The notes beneath the pieces are model-generated. The model did not search any database and was not told where the DNA came from. It worked only from the letters and a program-made list of their open reading frames with translations. The position numbers were made by a program, and so were the translations under genes. A DNA stretch of 64,000 bases from Bowmanella pacifica. GTDB taxonomy: Bacteria > Pseudomonadota > Gammaproteobacteria > Enterobacterales > Alteromonadaceae. Numbering within the stretch: the first letter of the stretch is position 1; each line of letters begins with the position of its first letter. Shown piece after piece: positions 10,343 through 22,219 of the stretch. Where the stretch lies: NCBI RefSeq assembly GCF_014645355.1, contig NZ_BMLS01000002.1, forward strand, positions 1 through 64,000. The letters run 5' to 3'.

Positions 10343-10576
10343 TATTTCAAATCACAACTTAAGCCTGAAATTACAACCTCTTGCTTTAGATGTACCTAAT
10401 GAATTTTAAACACCTTAAACTCTTGGCACCTCTAAAGCCTCTTCCATTATTTTGTAATAACCTTCCAAGCCTGAAACCTCTCCGTTAGGGAAAGAGTCGC
10501 ACCGAGATGACGCTAATGCTTTTTCATCTGAGACGATGACAGTCTGTAAGGCGTGAGTTTAACCAATATCCTGGTA

Positions 10577-10607
10577 CAAAAAAGCCCATACAAATATGGG
10601 CCTTTTT
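10577..10607. terminator. Terminator after guaA, bidirectional
   Basis: The stem GCCCATA / TATGGGC has a CAAA loop, with an A-run on the left and a T-run on the right. It can terminate guaA on the minus strand and also the efflux gene on the plus strand. The remainder of the 308-bp gap (10343-10650) shows no gene. Confidence 0.85.
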
Positions 10608-10650
10608 ATCTTTTCATACCAGTTGGTACTAGCTAGTACCTAGCAGGAGA

Positions 10651-12228
10651 TTATTCCCACTCAATAGTAGCAGGTGGCTTACCAGAAATGTCGTAAACCA
10701 CACGGGAAATGCCGTCGATTTCATTGATAATGCGGTTAGACACCTTACCCAGGAAGTCATAGGGCAGGTGTGCCCAGTGGGCGGTCATAAAGTCGATGGT
10801 TTCCACCGCACGCAGCGACACTACCCAATCGTATTTACGCGCATCGCCCATGACCCCAACCGAGCGCACCGGCAGGAATACGGTAAAGGCCTGGCTGACT
10901 TTATTGTACAAGTCGGCCTTATGCAGTTCTTCGATAAAGATAGCGTCGGCGCGGCGCAGCAGGTCACAGTATTCCTTTTTCACTTCACCCAGCACACGCA
11001 CACCTAAGCCTGGTCCAGGGAAGGGGTGGCGATACAGCATATCGTAAGGCAGACCCAGTTCCAGACCGACTTTACGCACTTCGTCTTTAAACAGTTCACG
11101 CAGCGGCTCAACCAGGCCCAGTTCCATATCTTCCGGCAAACCACCTACGTTGTGGTGAGACTTGATCACATGGGCTTTGCCGGTGGCAGAGCCAGCTGAT
11201 TCAATCACATCCGGGTAGATAGTACCTTGTGCCAGCCATTTAGCATTGACGCACTTACCCGCTTCTTCATCAAAGATTTCCACGAAGACGCGACCAATAA
11301 CCTTACGCTTGGCTTCGGGATCTTCGACACCAGCCAGCTCACCTAAAAAGCGCGGCTCAGCATCGACCTTAACGATATTCAGGCCGAAATGATCACCGAA
11401 CATGTCCATGACCTGCTGGCCTTCGTTCAGACGCAACAAACCATTGTCGACAAATACGCAGGTCAGCTTTTGGCCTATAGCGCGGTGCAGCAACATGGCG
11501 GTGACCGAGGAATCTACCCCACCGGAAAGGCCCAGGATCACTTCATCATCGCCCACCTGAGTGCGAATACGTTCTACCGCATCTTCGATAATAGAGGCCG
11601 GAGTCCAGAGCTTCTCACAGCCACAGATGTCCAGTACAAAGTGCTCCAGCAAACGCTGGCCTTGGCGGGTGTGGGTTACTTCAGGGTGAAACTGCACGCC
11701 GTAGAAACGCTTATCTTCATTGGCCATCGCCGCGAAAGGACAGCTGTCGGTAGCGGCCAGGGTGCTGAACCCTTCAGGAATAGCGCTAACCTTATCACCG
11801 TGGCTCATCCATACGTCCAGCAAGGCATTGCCGTTGCTGCCGATATGGTCTTCAATTTTGTCCAGCAGCGGTGAGCTTTGCAGCACTTCGACCTGGGCAT
11901 AGCCAAACTCACGGATATTAGAGCCTTGCACCTTACCACCCAACTGCTCAGCCATGGTTTGCATGCCGTAGCAGATACCAAACACCGGCACCCCAGCATT
12001 AAATACATAATCAGGTGCGCGCGGTGAATCCGCTTCGGTAACCGACTCAGGGCCACCTGACAGGATAATACCCTGCGGATTGAACTCACGAATTTGCGCT
12101 TCCGTCACATCCCAGGCCCATAGTTCGCAATAAACGCCGATTTCACGAATACGACGAGCGATAAGCTGAGTGTACTGGGAGCCGAAGTCCAGAATCAGTA
12201 TGCGGTGGTCATGAATATTTGCAGTCAT
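10651..12228 (-). CDS. guaA: GMP synthase (glutamine-hydrolysing)
   Basis: Amidates XMP to GMP using glutamine and ATP. It has 525 residues, the standard length. The N-terminal class I glutaminase has its nucleophile in [11 protein letters not shown] and the His/Glu pair in GVQFHPEV. The ATP pyrophosphatase P-loop is [14 protein letters not shown]. The C-terminal dimerisation domain ends in PPATIEWE, the conserved GuaA terminus. It lies downstream of guaB on the same strand with 145 bp between, forming a guaB-guaA operon as in E. coli. Confidence 0.98.
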   Translation of the reverse strand: MTANIHDHRILILDFGSQYTQLIARRIREIGVYCELWAWDVTEAQIREFNPQGIILSGGPESVTEADSPRAPDYVFNAGVPVFGICYGMQTMAEQLGGKVQGSNIREFGYAQVEVLQSSPLLDKIEDHIGSNGNALLDVWMSHGDKVSAIPEGFSTLAATDSCPFAAMANEDKRFYGVQFHPEVTHTRQGQRLLEHFVLDICGCEKLWTPASIIEDAVERIRTQVGDDEVILGLSGGVDSSVTAMLLHRAIGQKLTCVFVDNGLLRLNEGQQVMDMFGDHFGLNIVKVDAEPRFLGELAGVEDPEAKRKVIGRVFVEIFDEEAGKCVNAKWLAQGTIYPDVIESAGSATGKAHVIKSHHNVGGLPEDMELGLVEPLRELFKDEVRKVGLELGLPYDMLYRHPFPGPGLGVRVLGEVKKEYCDLLRRADAIFIEELHKADLYNKVSQAFTVFLPVRSVGVMGDARKYDWVVSLRAVETIDFMTAHWAHLPYDFLGKVSNRIINEIDGISRVVYDISGKPPATIEWE

Positions 12229-12334
12229 GGAGTTCCCATTTTGAGTTAATCTGCGGCTTGGCCGCCGGAAATAAAACCTACCTATTCCACTAAACTTTTA
12301 AGCCTGGTATGCCCTAAAAGCCTAACGGAATAAG

Positions 12335-12358
12335 CAAGGGGGCGAAGCCGCCCCCTTG
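12335..12358. other. Strong hairpin between guaB and guaA
   Basis: A perfect 10-bp GC-rich stem (CAAGGGGGCG / CGCCCCCTTG) has a 4-nt loop. It follows the guaB stop by 16 bp and lacks a clear T-run, so it may be an mRNA processing or stability element, or a leaky terminator setting the guaB:guaA ratio. That role is inference. Confidence 0.55.
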
Positions 12359-12373
12359 GCAAACACTACCCGG

Positions 12374-13927
<1,554 letters not shown>

Positions 13928-13942
13928 TTAGATAAGTTTTTT

Positions 13943-15286
13943 ATGTCGTCTCCCAACCAGCAGATATACACCATCAGCCATTTGAACCGCCATGCCCGGC
14001 AAGTACTGGAATCTGAGATAGGTCAGGTCTGGGTCAGGGCCGAAATATCCAACTTTGTGGCAGCCAGTTCCGGCCACTGGTATTTCACCCTCAAAGACCA
14101 ACGAGCTCAAGTGCGCTCGGCTATGTTCAAAAACGCCAATCGCCGTGTACAGCAGTTGCCCAAGGAAGGTGACAAGGTCTTGGCCAGAGCGTCCATTAGC
14201 CTGTACGAGCCCCGAGGCGATTACCAACTTATCGTCGAACATATGGAGCCTGAGGGCGAAGGCTTGCTTAAGCAACAATTTGAACAGCTCAAGCGTAAAC
14301 TACTGACAGAAGGGTTATTTGATCAAAGTCACAAGCGCCCGCTTCCTCAGCCTATTTTAAAAGTCGGGGTCGTCACCTCGCCCACCGGCGCCGCCATGCA
14401 CGACATTCTGACGGTGCTCAAACGGCGCAACCCGGCCATAGAAGTGGTGTTGTACCCCAGCCAGGTGCAAGGGGAACAGGCGCCCTTTCAGCTTATCAAT
14501 GCCATTGAAACGGCGAACCAGCGCAATGAAGTAGACGTTCTGATTGTTGGGCGGGGCGGCGGATCGTTGGAAGATCTTTGGTGTTTTAACGATGAACGCC
14601 TGGCCCGTTGTATTTTTCACTCCAACCTGCCAGTAATCAGTGCTGTGGGCCATGAAGTGGATGTCAGCATTGCAGATTTTGTGGCTGACCTGCGCGCCCC
14701 AACCCCGTCGGCTGCAGCTGAATTGGTGAGCCAAGACAAAGACGAGCTACAAAACCGTGTTCAACAATTAGCCATACGCCTGCGTCAGCGTCTCCAGGCG
14801 CTGTTGGAAGCCAAGTCTTATAGTCAGCAGCTCCTTGAGAGCCGCTTGGTGCGTCATCATCCGCAGGCGCGCCTTAATCAACAGGCTCAGCAACTGGACA
14901 GGTTGGCAGAGAATCTAACATTTTCTATTCAACGGCAATTTACCCGTTTACAGGAAAAACAGCAGGGGTTGGAGAATCGACTGGCGAAGCAATCTCCGAT
15001 AGAACGTGTTAATCGCGAAGAGCAGCGGTTGGCCTTTTTACATCAATCCCTGAATCGCAATATTCAGCAATGTCTGCATGGCCACGAACAAAAGCTGGCC
15101 AGTACAGCCCATCTGCTGGACACCGTCAGTCCGCTGGCTACCTTATCAAGGGGGTACAGTATCAGCCTCAAACAAGGAAAAGTGGTCAAAAGGGTCGCTG
15201 ATGTTAAGGAAGGCGATATGCTGACCACCCGTCTGGCGGATGGCGAAATTGTCAGCGAAGTCAAAAAGTCTGACGCGTTAAAATAG
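13943..15286 (+). CDS. xseA: Exodeoxyribonuclease VII large subunit
   Basis: Catalytic subunit of ExoVII, which with many copies of XseB degrades single-stranded DNA from both ends. It has 447 residues. An N-terminal OB fold (about 1-105; VWVRAEISNFVAASSGHWYFTLKD) is followed by the nuclease core (VGVVTSPTGAAMHDIL, VGRGGGSLEDLWCFNDE, AVGHEVDVSIADFVAD). A long Gln-rich coiled coil follows, then the C-terminal beta segment (LSRGYSISLKQGKVV). Divergent from guaB and convergent with the histidine phosphatase, with one base between the stops. No xseB is in this window. Confidence 0.97.
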   Translation: MSSPNQQIYTISHLNRHARQVLESEIGQVWVRAEISNFVAASSGHWYFTLKDQRAQVRSAMFKNANRRVQQLPKEGDKVLARASISLYEPRGDYQLIVEHMEPEGEGLLKQQFEQLKRKLLTEGLFDQSHKRPLPQPILKVGVVTSPTGAAMHDILTVLKRRNPAIEVVLYPSQVQGEQAPFQLINAIETANQRNEVDVLIVGRGGGSLEDLWCFNDERLARCIFHSNLPVISAVGHEVDVSIADFVADLRAPTPSAAAELVSQDKDELQNRVQQLAIRLRQRLQALLEAKSYSQQLLESRLVRHHPQARLNQQAQQLDRLAENLTFSIQRQFTRLQEKQQGLENRLAKQSPIERVNREEQRLAFLHQSLNRNIQQCLHGHEQKLASTAHLLDTVSPLATLSRGYSISLKQGKVVKRVADVKEGDMLTTRLADGEIVSEVKKSDALK

Positions 15287-15287
15287 T

Positions 15288-15776
15288 TTAAGGCAGAGGG
15301 ATCTGCAGCTGGATGACTTGCACCTTACCGTCGCGGATATTGAGTTGATACAAATCACCGTAGCTCGACTCATCCATCTGCACCTCTGCCACGCCAAGCA
15401 GCATTAACAATTGTGGCGTGGTATTACTGTGCCCGACCACCAACGCATTTTCCCTCTGCTGCCTAAGTTGATTAGCCAGCGCCATCAGCTCGCCAGGCGC
15501 ATACAACTCCACCATTAAATGATGAGTATGAGCTAATGGGGCCACGGTTTGTCTGGTGCGCTGGTAGTCCGTGCTGTAAATATGGCTAAGCGGCACCTTA
15601 GCCAACAATTGCGCCAGGGCCTGTGCTCGCTGCAGACCCGGTTCAGATAAACCGGGATCCTTGCTCTGCGAAGATTGTTTTTCGGCGTGCCTGAGTAAGT
15701 ACAAGCTATAGGCGTCAGCCTCTGCAAACTGGCTGCACAGCAAGCATAATGTCACCAGCACCCAGCGCATTAACAA
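15288..15776 (-). CDS. Secreted histidine phosphatase family (SixA/PGAM-like) protein
   Basis: The product has 162 residues. A probable Sec signal peptide (residues 1-20, cleaved near FAEADA) precedes the catalytic LLRHAEK motif (Arg29, His30). The second active-site His116 lies in VVGHSN, and STDYQRTRQT carries the conserved arginine. A periplasmic phosphomonoesterase is expected; the substrate is unknown. It lies three bases downstream of der on the same strand, so it is likely co-transcribed. Confidence 0.85.
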   Translation of the reverse strand: MLMRWVLVTLCLLCSQFAEADAYSLYLLRHAEKQSSQSKDPGLSEPGLQRAQALAQLLAKVPLSHIYSTDYQRTRQTVAPLAHTHHLMVELYAPGELMALANQLRQQRENALVVGHSNTTPQLLMLLGVAEVQMDESSYGDLYQLNIRDGKVQVIQLQIPLP

Positions 15777-15779
15777 CTC

Positions 15780-17225
15780 CTACTTCTTTTTGTGGAAAGA
15801 CATCAAACGCTTACGCTTGCGCTGCTGCGCCAGGGTAAGTTGATTTTTCTTGCCTTCAAAGGGGTTGGCCCCTTCACGGAATTCAATCCGGATAGGCGTG
15901 CCCATCACCTTCAGTGATTTTCTGAAGTAGTTCATCAAAAAACGTTTATAGGAGTCAGGCAAATCCTGCACCTGGTTACCGTGAATAACAATAACAGGCG
16001 GGTTATAGCCACCGGCATGGGCATATTTCATTTTTACCCGGCGACCGCGTACCAAAGGCGGTAAATGATCTTCCTGGGCCATTTCCATAATGCGGGTCAG
16101 CATGGAAGTATTAATGCGGCGGGTTGCCGACTCATAGGCTTCCTGTACAGACTCGAACAAGTTACCGACTCCAGTACCGTGACGTGCAGAGATAAAATGC
16201 AGACGGGCAAAATCAATAAAGCCTAAGCGTCTGTCCAGCTCACGCTTGATCTCATCTTTCACCGACGTATCCAGGCCATCCCATTTATTTACCGCCAACA
16301 CCAAGGAGCGACCGGAATTCAACACAAAGCCCAGCAAGCTTAAATCCTGATCGGTAATCCCTTCACGAGCATCCACTACCACCAACACCACGTTGGCTTC
16401 TTCAATGGCCTGCAAGGTTTTTACAATGGAGAATTTCTCCACCATATCCGAGACTTTCTTACGTCGGCGTACACCAGCCGTATCAATAAGCACATAGTCG
16501 CGACCGTCGCGCTGCATGGGAATAAAAATACTGTCTCTGGTCGTGCCTGGCTGGTCAAACACCACCACACGCTCTTCACCCAAAATACGGTTGGTCAGGG
16601 TCGACTTGCCCACGTTAGGTTTGCCCACAATGGCTAATTTGATAGGCAAGTTAAGCAGCTTTTCCAGTTGCGCTTCAGCGTCCTGCTCTTCCTGCTCAGG
16701 ATCCGCTTCGGGTATCAGCATATCGGGAAACTGCTCAGACAGCGGTTGAACGAGAGTGTCCAACAACAGGCCAATTCCGCGCCCATGAGCCGCTGCAATC
16801 TGATGCACATCGCCTAGGGCCAGGCGGTAAAACTCAGCCACTTCGCTGTCGCCGTCTATGCCATCCACCTTGTTGGCCACCAGGTGCACGGGTTTATTCT
16901 GCATACGCAAATGACGGGCAATGGCCTCGTCGGCTACGGTCAGCCCGGCCCTGGCGTCGAGCAGAAACAACACGACATCCGCTTCCTCGATCGCTAACAG
17001 GGATTGCTGTGCCATCTCGGCATCAATACCGTTTTCATCACCACTGATGCCGCCGGTATCCACCACAATAAATTGCAGTCCTTCATATTTAGCCTGCCCA
17101 TACTTGCGGTCACGGGTTAAGCCCGGGAAATCTGCCACCAGGGCATCCCGACTGCGGGTCAAACGGTTAAACAGGGTAGACTTGCCCACATTGGGCCGTC
17201 CGACCAGAGCAACAACTGGTAGCAT
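15780..17225 (-). CDS. der: Ribosome-assembly GTPase Der (EngA)
   Basis: Double-Era-like GTPase required for maturation of the 50S subunit. It has 481 residues. G domain 1 has the P-loop [11 protein letters not shown] and NKVD. An acidic linker (about residues 165-190) leads to G domain 2 ([26 protein letters not shown]). The C-terminal KH-like domain ends in a Lys/Arg-rich tail ([15 protein letters not shown]). It is normally the last gene of the hisS-yfgM-bamB-der cluster. Here a 0.57-kb repeat-bearing spacer with a terminator separates it from bamB, so it probably has its own promoter. Confidence 0.97.
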   Translation of the reverse strand: MLPVVALVGRPNVGKSTLFNRLTRSRDALVADFPGLTRDRKYGQAKYEGLQFIVVDTGGISGDENGIDAEMAQQSLLAIEEADVVLFLLDARAGLTVADEAIARHLRMQNKPVHLVANKVDGIDGDSEVAEFYRLALGDVHQIAAAHGRGIGLLLDTLVQPLSEQFPDMLIPEADPEQEEQDAEAQLEKLLNLPIKLAIVGKPNVGKSTLTNRILGEERVVVFDQPGTTRDSIFIPMQRDGRDYVLIDTAGVRRRKKVSDMVEKFSIVKTLQAIEEANVVLVVVDAREGITDQDLSLLGFVLNSGRSLVLAVNKWDGLDTSVKDEIKRELDRRLGFIDFARLHFISARHGTGVGNLFESVQEAYESATRRINTSMLTRIMEMAQEDHLPPLVRGRRVKMKYAHAGGYNPPVIVIHGNQVQDLPDSYKRFLMNYFRKSLKVMGTPIRIEFREGANPFEGKKNQLTLAQQRKRKRLMSFHKKK

Positions 17226-17233
17226 ATTAATTC

Positions 17234-17368
17234 CTACTTGCCGACCACCAACAAGGTGGTATCTGGCTTAAAGTTTACCGTATCTACACAATCCTGCGGT
17301 ACGGTATAACGATTGTTTTCAAATTCCCATTCGATTAACCCGTCACCAACATAAAGGCGGCAACCAAC
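17234..17368 (-). pseudogene. Probable 3' remnant of an unidentified gene upstream of der
   Basis: The minus strand is open for 44 codons ending in TAG only 9 bases before the der start. The translation looks protein-like (GLIEWEFENNRYTVPQD, then a stretch ending TTLLVVGK). There is no ATG, GTG or TTG in a usable position, and the frame meets TAA (17369-17371) at the edge of a 13-bp inverted repeat. I read this as the tail of a gene whose front was lost to rearrangement. The family is not recognised. Alternatively it is chance coding-like sequence. Confidence 0.45.
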
Positions 17369-17381
17369 TTAATCGAATGGG
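17326..17381. repeat. 13-bp perfect inverted repeat with 30-nt spacer
   Basis: CCCATTCGATTAA at 17326-17338 is repeated in inverted form as TTAATCGAATGGG at 17369-17381. The left arm lies within the gene remnant's coding-like sequence and the right arm creates its upstream stop codon. It could be the footprint of a local inversion or template switch, or a stem-loop. Confidence 0.6.
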
Positions 17382-17413
17382 CTACGCATGACGCAAATGC
17401 AAATCCCCCAGAT

Positions 17414-17745
17414 CTGCACGTCCATCCCTGGACATCGTCGCTCCTTCACATCCCTGTGACCGCGACATACCGTCCATCAATGGAAGGTGGAAGTGCAGAT
17501 CACGCAGGAGCAGTTATCTGCACGTCCATCCCTGGACATCGTCGCTCCTTCACATCCCTGTGACCGCGACATACCGCCCACCACGGAAGGTGAAAGTGCA
17601 GATTACGCAGGAGCAGTTATCTGAACGTCCATCCCTGGACATCGTCTCTCCTTCACATCCCTGTGACCGCGACATACCGTCCGTCCCTGGACATCGTCGC
17701 TCCTTCACTTCCCTGTGACCGCGACATACCGTCCATCCATGGACA
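17414..17745. repeat. Palindromic intergenic repeat array, four degenerate copies
   Basis: Units start at about 17414, 17518, 17621 and 17680; the first two have a period of 104 and 103 bp, and the last two are shortened. Each core contains nested inverted repeats: GTCCATCCCTGGAC, then TCACATCCCTGTGA, framed by GTCGCTCC and CCGCGAC. The array ends with GTCCATCCATGGAC. Longer copies add a spacer containing GTGCAGAT and CGCAGGAGCAGTTAT. There are no unique spacers and no cas genes, so it is a REP/BIME-like family, not CRISPR. No open frame crosses it. Confidence 0.85.
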
Positions 17746-17746
17746 T

Positions 17747-17771
17747 AAAAAAGCGGCCCGAACGGGCCGCT
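17747..17771 (-). terminator. Rho-independent terminator after bamB
   Basis: A 9-bp GC stem (AGCGGCCCG / CGGGCCGCT, loop AA) is followed on the minus strand by six T. It lies 27 bp past the bamB stop and ends the pilF-to-bamB transcription unit before the repeat array. Confidence 0.9.
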
Positions 17772-17798
17772 ATTCTATCAGCTTTCAAGCCACTTGGA

Positions 17799-19046
17799 TC
17801 AGGGGGTTTGCACCGCCCTTAACTGGCCATCACGGGTAAGGGTGTACAGAACATTACCCTCCACCACAGGAGCGGCAAAGATCCCTTCATCTTCGTCGTT
17901 ATCGCCCACTTCCAGACGCGCAACCAGTTCACCATCACTTTGATTCAACCAGTGCAGGTAACCAAACTTGTCACCTACCACTAGGTAATCGCTCACAGGT
18001 TCGGCACCGGTTAACTGACGACCACGCAAGCTGGTCTGACTCCACAGCTCAACACCATTGCGACGATCTAAACCATACACAACGCTATCGGCATCAACCA
18101 CATATAGATTGTTTGCATCCATAGTGACACGACGATAAGAGCGATATTCACGCTTCCAGATCACGCGACCGCTACGAAGCTCAACCGAGGCCAAGGTGCC
18201 GTCAAATGACACTACATAGATAACACCACCTAATATCAGCGGCTCAACATCAATATCCACCAGGCGGTCAAGCTCTGTCGCACCGGTGGGGGCTGTCACG
18301 GCCTGTTCCCAGGCAACCTGACCATTTTCCATAATCACCACGGCCAGCTTACCAGATGCGGTTCCCACCATAGCGCCACCGGATGACGTTGTAGGGGCTG
18401 AAATGCCTCGCAATGACAACGGCGGAACTTCCGACTCATACAGCCATTGCTGTTCACCGGTTTCGGCATCCAAAGCGAACATGATCCCGGCGCCAGTATT
18501 CACCACCACCAGGCCTTCTGCAACGGCGGGCTTAGCAAGGACTTCGCCTTTAACTTTAACTTGCCATTTAACTTCGCCGCTCTCGGCATCCAGCGCGACG
18601 ACGTCACCATTTTCAGTGCCGAAGAACACTTTCTCATAGGACGCAGCCATGCCGCCTGCAATACGGGCTGACTCACCTGAACGCCACAGACGGGAGATAC
18701 CGGAAAACCAACCTTCATCATTAAACTGAGCGAAATTACGTTGCCAAACCTGCTTACCGGTTTCCTTATCAAAAGCCACCACCTGACCGTGGCGGTCAGC
18801 AGCAAACACCTTGTCATAAGCCACAACCGGCTTAAGGCGTGAAAAATGGCTACCTACACCGTCACCCACTTCTTCTTCCCATAGCGTAACCGGGACAAAT
18901 TGGGCATCAATTGGCTTAAGTTCTTTGATCTTCAGCTCTTCTTCGTCGGCAAACCATGTGGTCGGATCCATCCACTGCGGTAGGATCGAGCATCCCGACA
19001 TTCCCAGCACCGACAACAGGCACAGTGCCCTGATTGGCTTTATCAC
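17799..19046 (-). CDS. bamB: Outer-membrane assembly lipoprotein BamB
   Basis: Beta-propeller lipoprotein of the BAM complex that inserts beta-barrel proteins into the outer membrane. It has 415 residues. The signal ends in the lipobox GMSGC (Cys19). Repeated PQQ-like blades follow (VVAFDKETGKQVWQRNF, VVALDAESGEVKWQVKV, MFALDAETGEQQWLYES, YGLDRRNGVELWSQ). It follows yfgM by 11 bp in the conserved hisS-yfgM-bamB order. Confidence 0.96.
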   Translation of the reverse strand: MIKPIRALCLLSVLGMSGCSILPQWMDPTTWFADEEELKIKELKPIDAQFVPVTLWEEEVGDGVGSHFSRLKPVVAYDKVFAADRHGQVVAFDKETGKQVWQRNFAQFNDEGWFSGISRLWRSGESARIAGGMAASYEKVFFGTENGDVVALDAESGEVKWQVKVKGEVLAKPAVAEGLVVVNTGAGIMFALDAETGEQQWLYESEVPPLSLRGISAPTTSSGGAMVGTASGKLAVVIMENGQVAWEQAVTAPTGATELDRLVDIDVEPLILGGVIYVVSFDGTLASVELRSGRVIWKREYRSYRRVTMDANNLYVVDADSVVYGLDRRNGVELWSQTSLRGRQLTGAEPVSDYLVVGDKFGYLHWLNQSDGELVARLEVGDNDEDEGIFAAPVVEGNVLYTLTRDGQLRAVQTP

Positions 19047-19057
19047 TGCAGCACTCC

Positions 19058-19681
19058 TTATACGCTGGCAACAGCTGGCAGGTTATCCAGCTTCATCTTA
19101 ATCAGATTGTTGCCTGCACTGTTTTCCAGTGCCGCACTGTAAGCTGCACGGGCCTTATCCAGGTTTCCTTGCTTAACGAATACGTCGCCTCTAAGTTCCT
19201 GAACCTGGGATTGGAAATTATCAGTGCCGATAGCATCCAAGGCCGCCAGTGCCTGAGGATAGTCTGCTAACTGCACATGAACGCGAGCCAGACGTAGATT
19301 GGCAATGGCTGCAATAGCAGGCACTTTGGCTTTATCGGCAGCAAACTTAAGTTGCTTGGCCGCTTCGCTGAAATCGTCACGGGTCACCGCCTGGCTGGCG
19401 AGTTGCATGGCGGTCAGCAACGCATAATTGTCATCAGAATGGGTATTGACATATTCCAGTGCCTGACTAAAGCCCTGCTCATCGTTTTCCAGCGCTTGCA
19501 TGACTTGCTGGTACTGAGCTGAAGCTTCATCCATACCGACAATCCGCTGCTCGTTGTAGTAACGCCAGCCCCACAATCCACCTAATCCAATTACCGCACC
19601 AAGAATGATGGCGGTACCATTGTCTTTCCAGAATTTTTTGATGGCTTCAACTTGTTGTTCTTCGGTAGTGTAGACTTCCAT
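19058..19681 (-). CDS. yfgM: YfgM, SecYEG/BamB-associated TPR membrane protein
   Basis: The product has 207 residues. A short cytoplasmic start (MEVYTTEEQQVEAIKKFWKDNG) precedes one transmembrane helix (about 24-42, IILGAVIGLGGLWGWRY) and a periplasmic TPR domain. In E. coli YfgM works at the Sec translocon with PpiD and links to periplasmic chaperones. Genes on both sides (hisS 12 bp upstream, bamB 11 bp downstream) match the E. coli operon. Confidence 0.93.
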   Translation of the reverse strand: MEVYTTEEQQVEAIKKFWKDNGTAIILGAVIGLGGLWGWRYYNEQRIVGMDEASAQYQQVMQALENDEQGFSQALEYVNTHSDDNYALLTAMQLASQAVTRDDFSEAAKQLKFAADKAKVPAIAAIANLRLARVHVQLADYPQALAALDAIGTDNFQSQVQELRGDVFVKQGNLDKARAAYSAALENSAGNNLIKMKLDNLPAVASV

Positions 19682-19693
19682 CCCATTCCCCTT

Positions 19694-21013
19694 TTAATGA
19701 TTCTGCTTCAGCACATCGCTTAACAACGATGGTAACTGTTCAATACTGACTTGTAGTTGCGGTTTATCTTCACGCAGGTATTTCACCCCTGCTACCGCCG
19801 CTTCCACTTCCTGCTCACCGATGATCAGGGCAATACCGGCCCCGCTTTTATCGGCGCGCTTCATCTGCTTCTTCAAATTGCCGCCGCCACAGTGGGTCTG
19901 CAGTTTCAAGCCAGGCACCGCATCACGTAATGATTCGGCTAAGGTCAAACCAAATGCTTCGGCTTTCTCCCCCAGCAAACTCAGATACACATCCACTTCT
20001 GGTGGCAGTTGCACTAATTGCAGAGACTCCAGCAACAGCACTAGACGTTCCAGGCCCATGGCAAAACCTACCGCCGGCGTGGTTTTACCGCCTAGTTGCT
20101 CTACCAGACCATCATAACGACCACCGGCACACACTGTACCTTGTGCACCCAACGCGTCGGTAACCCATTCAAAAACAGTGCGATTATAGTAATCCAGTCC
20201 ACGCACCAGACGGGAATTAACCCGGAATTGGATACCGGCTTGCGTCAAACGTTCACACAGCAAGTCAAAATGTTGTTTGGATTCCTCATCCAGATAATCC
20301 AGTAAGTCTGGTGCATCTTTCAGCAACGCCTGCACATCAGGGTTTTTGCTGTCTAATACACGCAGCGGATTGGTCGTCATACGACGCTTGCTGTCTTCAT
20401 CCAGTTGCTCGGCATGCTGGGATAAAAACGCCACTAAGGCATCGCGATAATTAGCCCGCGCTTCACTGGAACCCAATGAGTTGATTTCCAGACTGACTTT
20501 GTCGGCCATACCAAATTTTTGCCACAGCCTGGCCGTCATCAGAATGACTTCAACGTCAATATCCGGCCCGGCTAAACCAAAGGTTTCCACGCCGAACTGA
20601 TGAAATTGACGGTAGCGGCCTTTTTGCGGACGTTCATGACGGAACATCGGCCCCATGTACCACAAGCGCTGTTGCTGGTTGTACAGCAAGCCGTGCTCAT
20701 TGCCGGCGCGCACGCAACTGGCGGTGCCTTCCGGGCGCAACGTTAGGCTGTCACCGTTGCGATCCTCGAAGGTATACATCTCTTTTTCAACGATATCGGT
20801 TACTTCACCGATGGAGCGTTTAAACAGTTCGGTGCTCTCCACTACCGGAGTGCGAATTTCCTGATAGCCGTAACTTTTTACGACGTCTCGAATAGTCTGT
20901 TCTACCCACTGCCAAAGGCCGGACTGTTCCGGCAGGCAGTCATTCATTCCGCGAATGGCCTGAATTTGCTTACTCACCTGTGCAATATCTCGATTCGTTT
21001 CAGCGCTCATCAT
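19694..21013 (-). CDS. hisS: Histidyl-tRNA synthetase
   Basis: Class IIa synthetase charging tRNA-His. It has 439 residues, slightly longer than E. coli because of an N-terminal extension before [12 protein letters not shown]. The histidine-binding motif is [16 protein letters not shown]; motif 3 is [16 protein letters not shown]-terminal anticodon-binding domain follows. The start could equally be the second of the two adjacent ATG codons. Confidence 0.97.
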   Translation of the reverse strand: MMSAETNRDIAQVSKQIQAIRGMNDCLPEQSGLWQWVEQTIRDVVKSYGYQEIRTPVVESTELFKRSIGEVTDIVEKEMYTFEDRNGDSLTLRPEGTASCVRAGNEHGLLYNQQQRLWYMGPMFRHERPQKGRYRQFHQFGVETFGLAGPDIDVEVILMTARLWQKFGMADKVSLEINSLGSSEARANYRDALVAFLSQHAEQLDEDSKRRMTTNPLRVLDSKNPDVQALLKDAPDLLDYLDEESKQHFDLLCERLTQAGIQFRVNSRLVRGLDYYNRTVFEWVTDALGAQGTVCAGGRYDGLVEQLGGKTTPAVGFAMGLERLVLLLESLQLVQLPPEVDVYLSLLGEKAEAFGLTLAESLRDAVPGLKLQTHCGGGNLKKQMKRADKSGAGIALIIGEQEVEAAVAGVKYLREDKPQLQVSIEQLPSLLSDVLKQNH

Positions 21014-21067
21014 ATGAACGCAGGTTAAAAATAAAAGCCGCGATTATAGGGACTTGTTGACCAAAGG

Positions 21068-22183
21068 TCAGGCATTTTTCACTGCAATCCGGTTCTTCTC
21101 GTCCAGCACGGCGGCCTTGGCACGAATACGCTTTTCAAGCTGATCAACTAAATCGTCGTTAGCCAATCGCTCTTTTTGACGTACTCCATCAAGATAATAG
21201 CCACTCATGTTTCGCGCACCGGTCAAACCCAGGTCCGAGACCTCGGCTTCACCTGGGCCATTGACCACACAACCGATAATGGAGACATCCATCGGTGTTA
21301 ATAAATCTTCCAAACGCTGTTCCAGCGCATTAACCGTACCGATAACGTCGAACTCCTGGCGAGAACAACTTGGGCAAGCAATAAAATTAATGCCGCGAGA
21401 GCGAATACGCAGGGACTTGAGGATATCAAAGCCCACTTTAATCTCTTCAACCGGGTCGGCCGCCAGTGAGATTCGAATAGTGTCACCAATTCCTTCGGCC
21501 AATAACATCCCCAGACCGACCGCACTTTTTACTGCTCCGGCACGTTGACCACCGGCCTCGGTAATCCCCAAATGCAGTGGCTGATCAATCTGCTTGGCCA
21601 GTAAACGATAAGCCCCAACAGCCAGGAACACATCGGATGCCTTGACGCTCACCTTGAACTGGTCGAAGTTCAGTCGGTCAAGAATATCCACGTGGCGCAT
21701 GGCAGACTCAAGCAAGGCTTCAGGTGTCGGTTCACCATACTTTTCCTGCAGATCTTTTTCTAAGGAGCCGCCGTTAACACCGATACGTATAGGGATGTTC
21801 TTGTCACGGGCACAATCCACCACCGAACGAATACGTTCTTCGTTACCAATATTGCCAGGGTTAATGCGTAAACAGTCGACACCGTATTCAGCAACCTTCA
21901 AAGCAATGCGGTAGTCAAAATGGATATCTGCTACTAAGGGAATATCAACCTGGGCACGAATAAGTTTGAATGCTTCTGCCGCATCCATAGTCGGCACGGA
22001 TACGCGTACAATTTCGCCCCCAACAGCCTGAATACGCTTAATCTGCGCAACGGTGGCCTCTACATCCGTGGTTGGTGTATTGGTCATAGACTGCACGGCA
22101 ATAGGCGCCCCATCTCCGATGGGCACATTACCCACATAAATGCGGGTGGATTTGCGGCGAGTAATAGGCGATTCAGCAAACAT
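21068..22183 (-). CDS. ispG: 4-hydroxy-3-methylbut-2-enyl diphosphate synthase (flavodoxin)
   Basis: Penultimate step of the MEP isoprenoid pathway: reductive ring opening of MEcPP using a [4Fe-4S] cluster. It has 371 residues. Cluster ligands lie in [12 protein letters not shown] and in [19 protein letters not shown]. An N-terminal TIM barrel includes [19 protein letters not shown]. As an iron-sulfur enzyme it depends on the Suf machinery encoded further along. Located between rodZ and hisS as in E. coli. Confidence 0.97.
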   Translation of the reverse strand: MFAESPITRRKSTRIYVGNVPIGDGAPIAVQSMTNTPTTDVEATVAQIKRIQAVGGEIVRVSVPTMDAAEAFKLIRAQVDIPLVADIHFDYRIALKVAEYGVDCLRINPGNIGNEERIRSVVDCARDKNIPIRIGVNGGSLEKDLQEKYGEPTPEALLESAMRHVDILDRLNFDQFKVSVKASDVFLAVGAYRLLAKQIDQPLHLGITEAGGQRAGAVKSAVGLGMLLAEGIGDTIRISLAADPVEEIKVGFDILKSLRIRSRGINFIACPSCSRQEFDVIGTVNALEQRLEDLLTPMDVSIIGCVVNGPGEAEVSDLGLTGARNMSGYYLDGVRQKERLANDDLVDQLEKRIRAKAAVLDEKNRIAVKNA

Positions 22184-22219
22184 GGTAATGGGAGTCCAGT
22201 TAAAGTATCGGAAAACAGG

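Noticed and set aside
11389-11874. 161-codon open frame opposite guaA
   Set aside because: Antisense shadow; composition reflects the GuaA codons.
17326-17381. Integron attC site
   Set aside because: No RYYYAAC/GTTRRRY core pair and no integrase; the arms copy neighbouring coding-like sequence.
17414-17745. CRISPR array
   Set aside because: The repeats are long, palindromic, directly abutting and degenerate, with spacer parts that are themselves repeated; no cas genes are present.
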